This document shows positions 61,618-64,000 of a DNA stretch of 64,000 bases, piece by piece. Source of the stretch: Prosopocoilus inquinatus. Taxonomy: Eukaryota > Arthropoda > Insecta > Coleoptera > Lucanidae. The first letter of the stretch is position 1; each line of letters begins with the position of its first letter. The DNA is taken from the NCBI GenBank assembly GCA_036172665.1, contig CM069873.1, forward strand, positions 40,146,001-40,210,000, in the 5' to 3' direction. Position numbers and translations under genes: made by a program. The notes beneath the pieces are model-generated. The model was not told the DNA's origin and did not search any database. It saw only the letters and a program-made list of their open reading frames with translations.

Positions 61618-64000
61618 GAACGGTCTGTGCAAGAGCAATGAAAAAGCAGAAAGAGCGCGGACTCGCCGAAACTGATAAAGACCTGTTTTCGACAGTCAAA
61701 ATTGTTCATCATTCAAATTGGGGTTTGAAGGATAAATTATTAGTCGCTTAAGAAGTGGCCTAATGCGAAAGGGGTAGAAAATTCAATAATATGTACAGAA
61801 GTTTCGGAAAAAGAATGTCACTGAGAAAATATTGTGTAAGTCGAATTACTGGGGTGAAAAAAGAAAACCTCAACTGGAACATCAGTACTTATAATTAACT
61901 TAACTAATATGATCAAAAGTAAAATGATAAGGTAGCGAATTCGTCACAAACAATTGAAACTTAAAAGTTTAAATTTCTCAAAAAATTTAAATGGAACGCC
62001 TATATATTTTAACACATTCGAACATAAAATGAATTTGTATAAGAAAGCACAATTAATACCCAAGAAAAGAAAATTATATGGACTGACAAAGGAATATTTG
62101 ACTCAGGCAAGGCGGATTGAGAAAGAGAGCATGACAAATGCTGAAAAATTAAAAAATATTCTTGAAATGGTAGAATCTGGTGAAATGTTTAAATCAAAAG
62201 TTAATACTGTAACATACAATTTTTTGCGAAGTCAGCTGACACAACAATGTAAGAAAAGAAGAGGGTGTCGTTTTACTTTAGACGACAAATTATTGGGCTT
62301 AATATTATTGAAACAAAGCCCTAAAGGCTACAAATTACTACAAAAGCTATTTGCCTTACCATTACGTAAGACGTTAATCGCTTTATTGAAAAGAATTCCT
62401 TTTAATTGTGTATTAAACACCACTATTTTAAACAGTTTGCAACAATGTGTAGCAAAATTAGATGATCGGGATAAAAATTGCATACTGTTATTAGATGAAA
62501 TTGCACTGCACCAATCCTTATTTTATAATAAATCCGAAGATTGCTTTGAAAGATTCGGAGATGATGGACAAAGACGTCCCTGTAGAATAGCTGACCACGC
62601 TATGGTATTTCTAATAAAAGGAATTGCAAAAAAATGGAAACAACCACCAACATATTATTTTTGTGAAAACGGCATGAAATCTGCAGATATTGCAAGACAT
62701 ATTAAAGAAGTTATAATGGTTTTACAAGAAATTGGTTTAAGAGTTGGAAGTACAGTTTGTGATCAATATAATAAAGCAGGAATTAATATATTGGTGCAAG
62801 AAACTAAAACCAATTTGGCTAGAATGGGTCGGTTACACAATTCATACAGTTTTTTCATAAATGATCAAGAAATAATGGCATTATTTGATCCACCTCATCT
62901 TATCAAGGGTATACGGAATAATTTACTGTCGTGTGACCTAAAATTCAAATGGAAAGATGATTTAGAAATAGCCAAGTGGGAACATATTCAGACACTACAT
63001 GAAATTGATGGTGATAGTACTATTTCGATAGATGATTCAAATGTCAGTGATTATAGAATGTTGAATCGTTTAACATAATTTCATATATACCCAGACAAAA
63101 TAAAAAAGATAAAGGTAAAGAATGCTGCATAAATGTTCTCACAAAGATAATTCTTTACCAAAAGAAGCTGAAGGAACTACAAATTTCTTATTATTTATAG
63201 ATCGTTTATTCGATCAAGTCTTATGAATGTAAATTGTTTAGATGTGCAGTAACTTCAGATTCACCACATATTGGCTTTTGCACTGAAGCCGAACGAGTTT
63301 TGGAAAGTATCACATTTTAAAAAAAAGATAAAAATGAAACCATTGTCGAATTTATATCTCGAACAGTAAAAATTGGATTTTAACAATTGATGGTTTTTAT
63401 TAATCTGTGGCGAAATTTGAACAAAAATGGTTTCTCTTTTCTGTTAACTAGACATTTCAATCAAGATGCTTTGGAAATTTTTTTGTGTGCATCAGGAATT
63501 ACGGAGCTCGAAATGTTAATCCCACTTGTACAAGTTTTCGATCATCTTTTAAAAGCTTAATAATTAACAACTTTATTTCAACACACGCTCCAGGTTTCAA
63601 TTGTGAAGACGATGATTCTGATGGAGTGTTGGACTCTTTAAAATCTTTCATTACACCTTTTGCCACCGAATTTGACCAAATACAATTACTTGCTGTGACT
63701 GATGATACGGAATTTACATACAGTGTTAGCATTAATGAAAAAATTTTGGAAATCGAGTCATACTTAACAGGCTATCTGGCAAAAAGAATATTAAAAGTAA
63801 CTGGTAAGTGCAAACTTTGTCAAGCCATATTAATTACCGATATAAATTCCTCTGAACTGAATCTAATTACTTATCGTTCATGAACATTAAAATCTTTGTT
63901 CACGCCAAGGACAAAATTTGCAACTCTGTTGAACATATGTTTTTAAGTGGCACATCACTATGTAGTTAAATTTGCTACAGATAAACACATTAAGAGTAAA
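61618..64000 (+). pseudogene. P-element/THAP9-like transposase, decayed and cut by the window end
   Basis: The main open part 61954-63078 has KRRGCRFTLDDKLLGLILLK, LLLDEIALHQSLFY (first catalytic Asp) and TVCDQYNKAG, then FDPPHLIKGIRNNLL, the typical P-transposase blocks. Broken coding continues (63160-63480: EAEGTTNFLLFIDRLFDQ and WILTIDGF-like pieces) into 63485-63883 with NPTCTSFRSSFKSLIINNF and a CKLC motif near the end. Upstream, 61618-61900 has traces of a THAP-type zinc-finger domain (ICTEVSEKECH). Stops and shifts at 63079-63484 make it a pseudogene. The 3' end lies outside. Confidence 0.88.

Overview
The window looks like AT-rich insect (possibly hymenopteran) genomic DNA packed with transposable elements. 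The supports are introns of about 50 bp with canonical splice signals, a CS-alpha-beta defensin-like gene, and the element mix: mariner, hAT, BEL/Pao, PIF/Harbinger, pogo, P-like, CACTA-like, Polinton/adintovirus-like. I see no rRNA, tRNA or bacterial-type operon. The species assignment is inference only.

Layout. 1-5.5 kb: a truncated mariner, a hairpin element split by a tandem 312-bp repeat, and a four-exon defensin-like gene. 5.9-11.3 kb: a decayed BEL/Pao retrotransposon broken by three hAT-type insertions, one nested in another. 11.28-17.49 kb: a 6.2-kb nearly perfect palindrome carrying, on each arm, a solo LTR, a PIF/Harbinger transposase exon with a TIR element in it, and the Harbinger accessory gene. 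17.5-38.0 kb: a 20.5-kb Polinton/adintovirus-like provirus with about 3-kb terminal inverted repeats. The repeats themselves hold a PLA2-type capsid gene and an adenain-like protease. Between them lie penton, major capsid, ATPase, DUF8207-type, integrase and (reverse strand) protein-primed PolB genes. The capsid module is largely open, while ATPase, integrase and PolB are broken. 38-43 kb: Harbinger remnant, long GT tract and a pogo-type transposase. 43.7-47 kb: a decayed gene with a YqaJ-like nuclease domain, split by a long-TIR element. 48-60 kb: a probable CACTA-like element with an intact 711-codon transposase-like ORF and a spliced CIDE-N-domain gene, whose large intron holds a hAT, a ribozyme repeat and a MITE. 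61.4-64 kb: a Penelope-like hammerhead motif and a decayed P-element/THAP9-like transposase.

Main discovery candidate: the 312-bp repeat that recurs at 2.0-3.8, 19.0-19.9, 42.5-42.7 and 55.2-55.7 kb carries a hammerhead self-cleaving ribozyme in each full unit. All core nucleotides are present, and stem I shows compensatory change between copies. The four insertions share similar ends, are flanked by direct repeats of about 12 bp, and three of the four have a head-to-head inversion. This fits a non-autonomous retrozyme mobilised by Penelope-like machinery. One insertion is shown by an empty site in the other Polinton repeat. Second candidate: a compact gene whose four exons join through phase-1 introns and end in an insect-defensin cysteine pattern.
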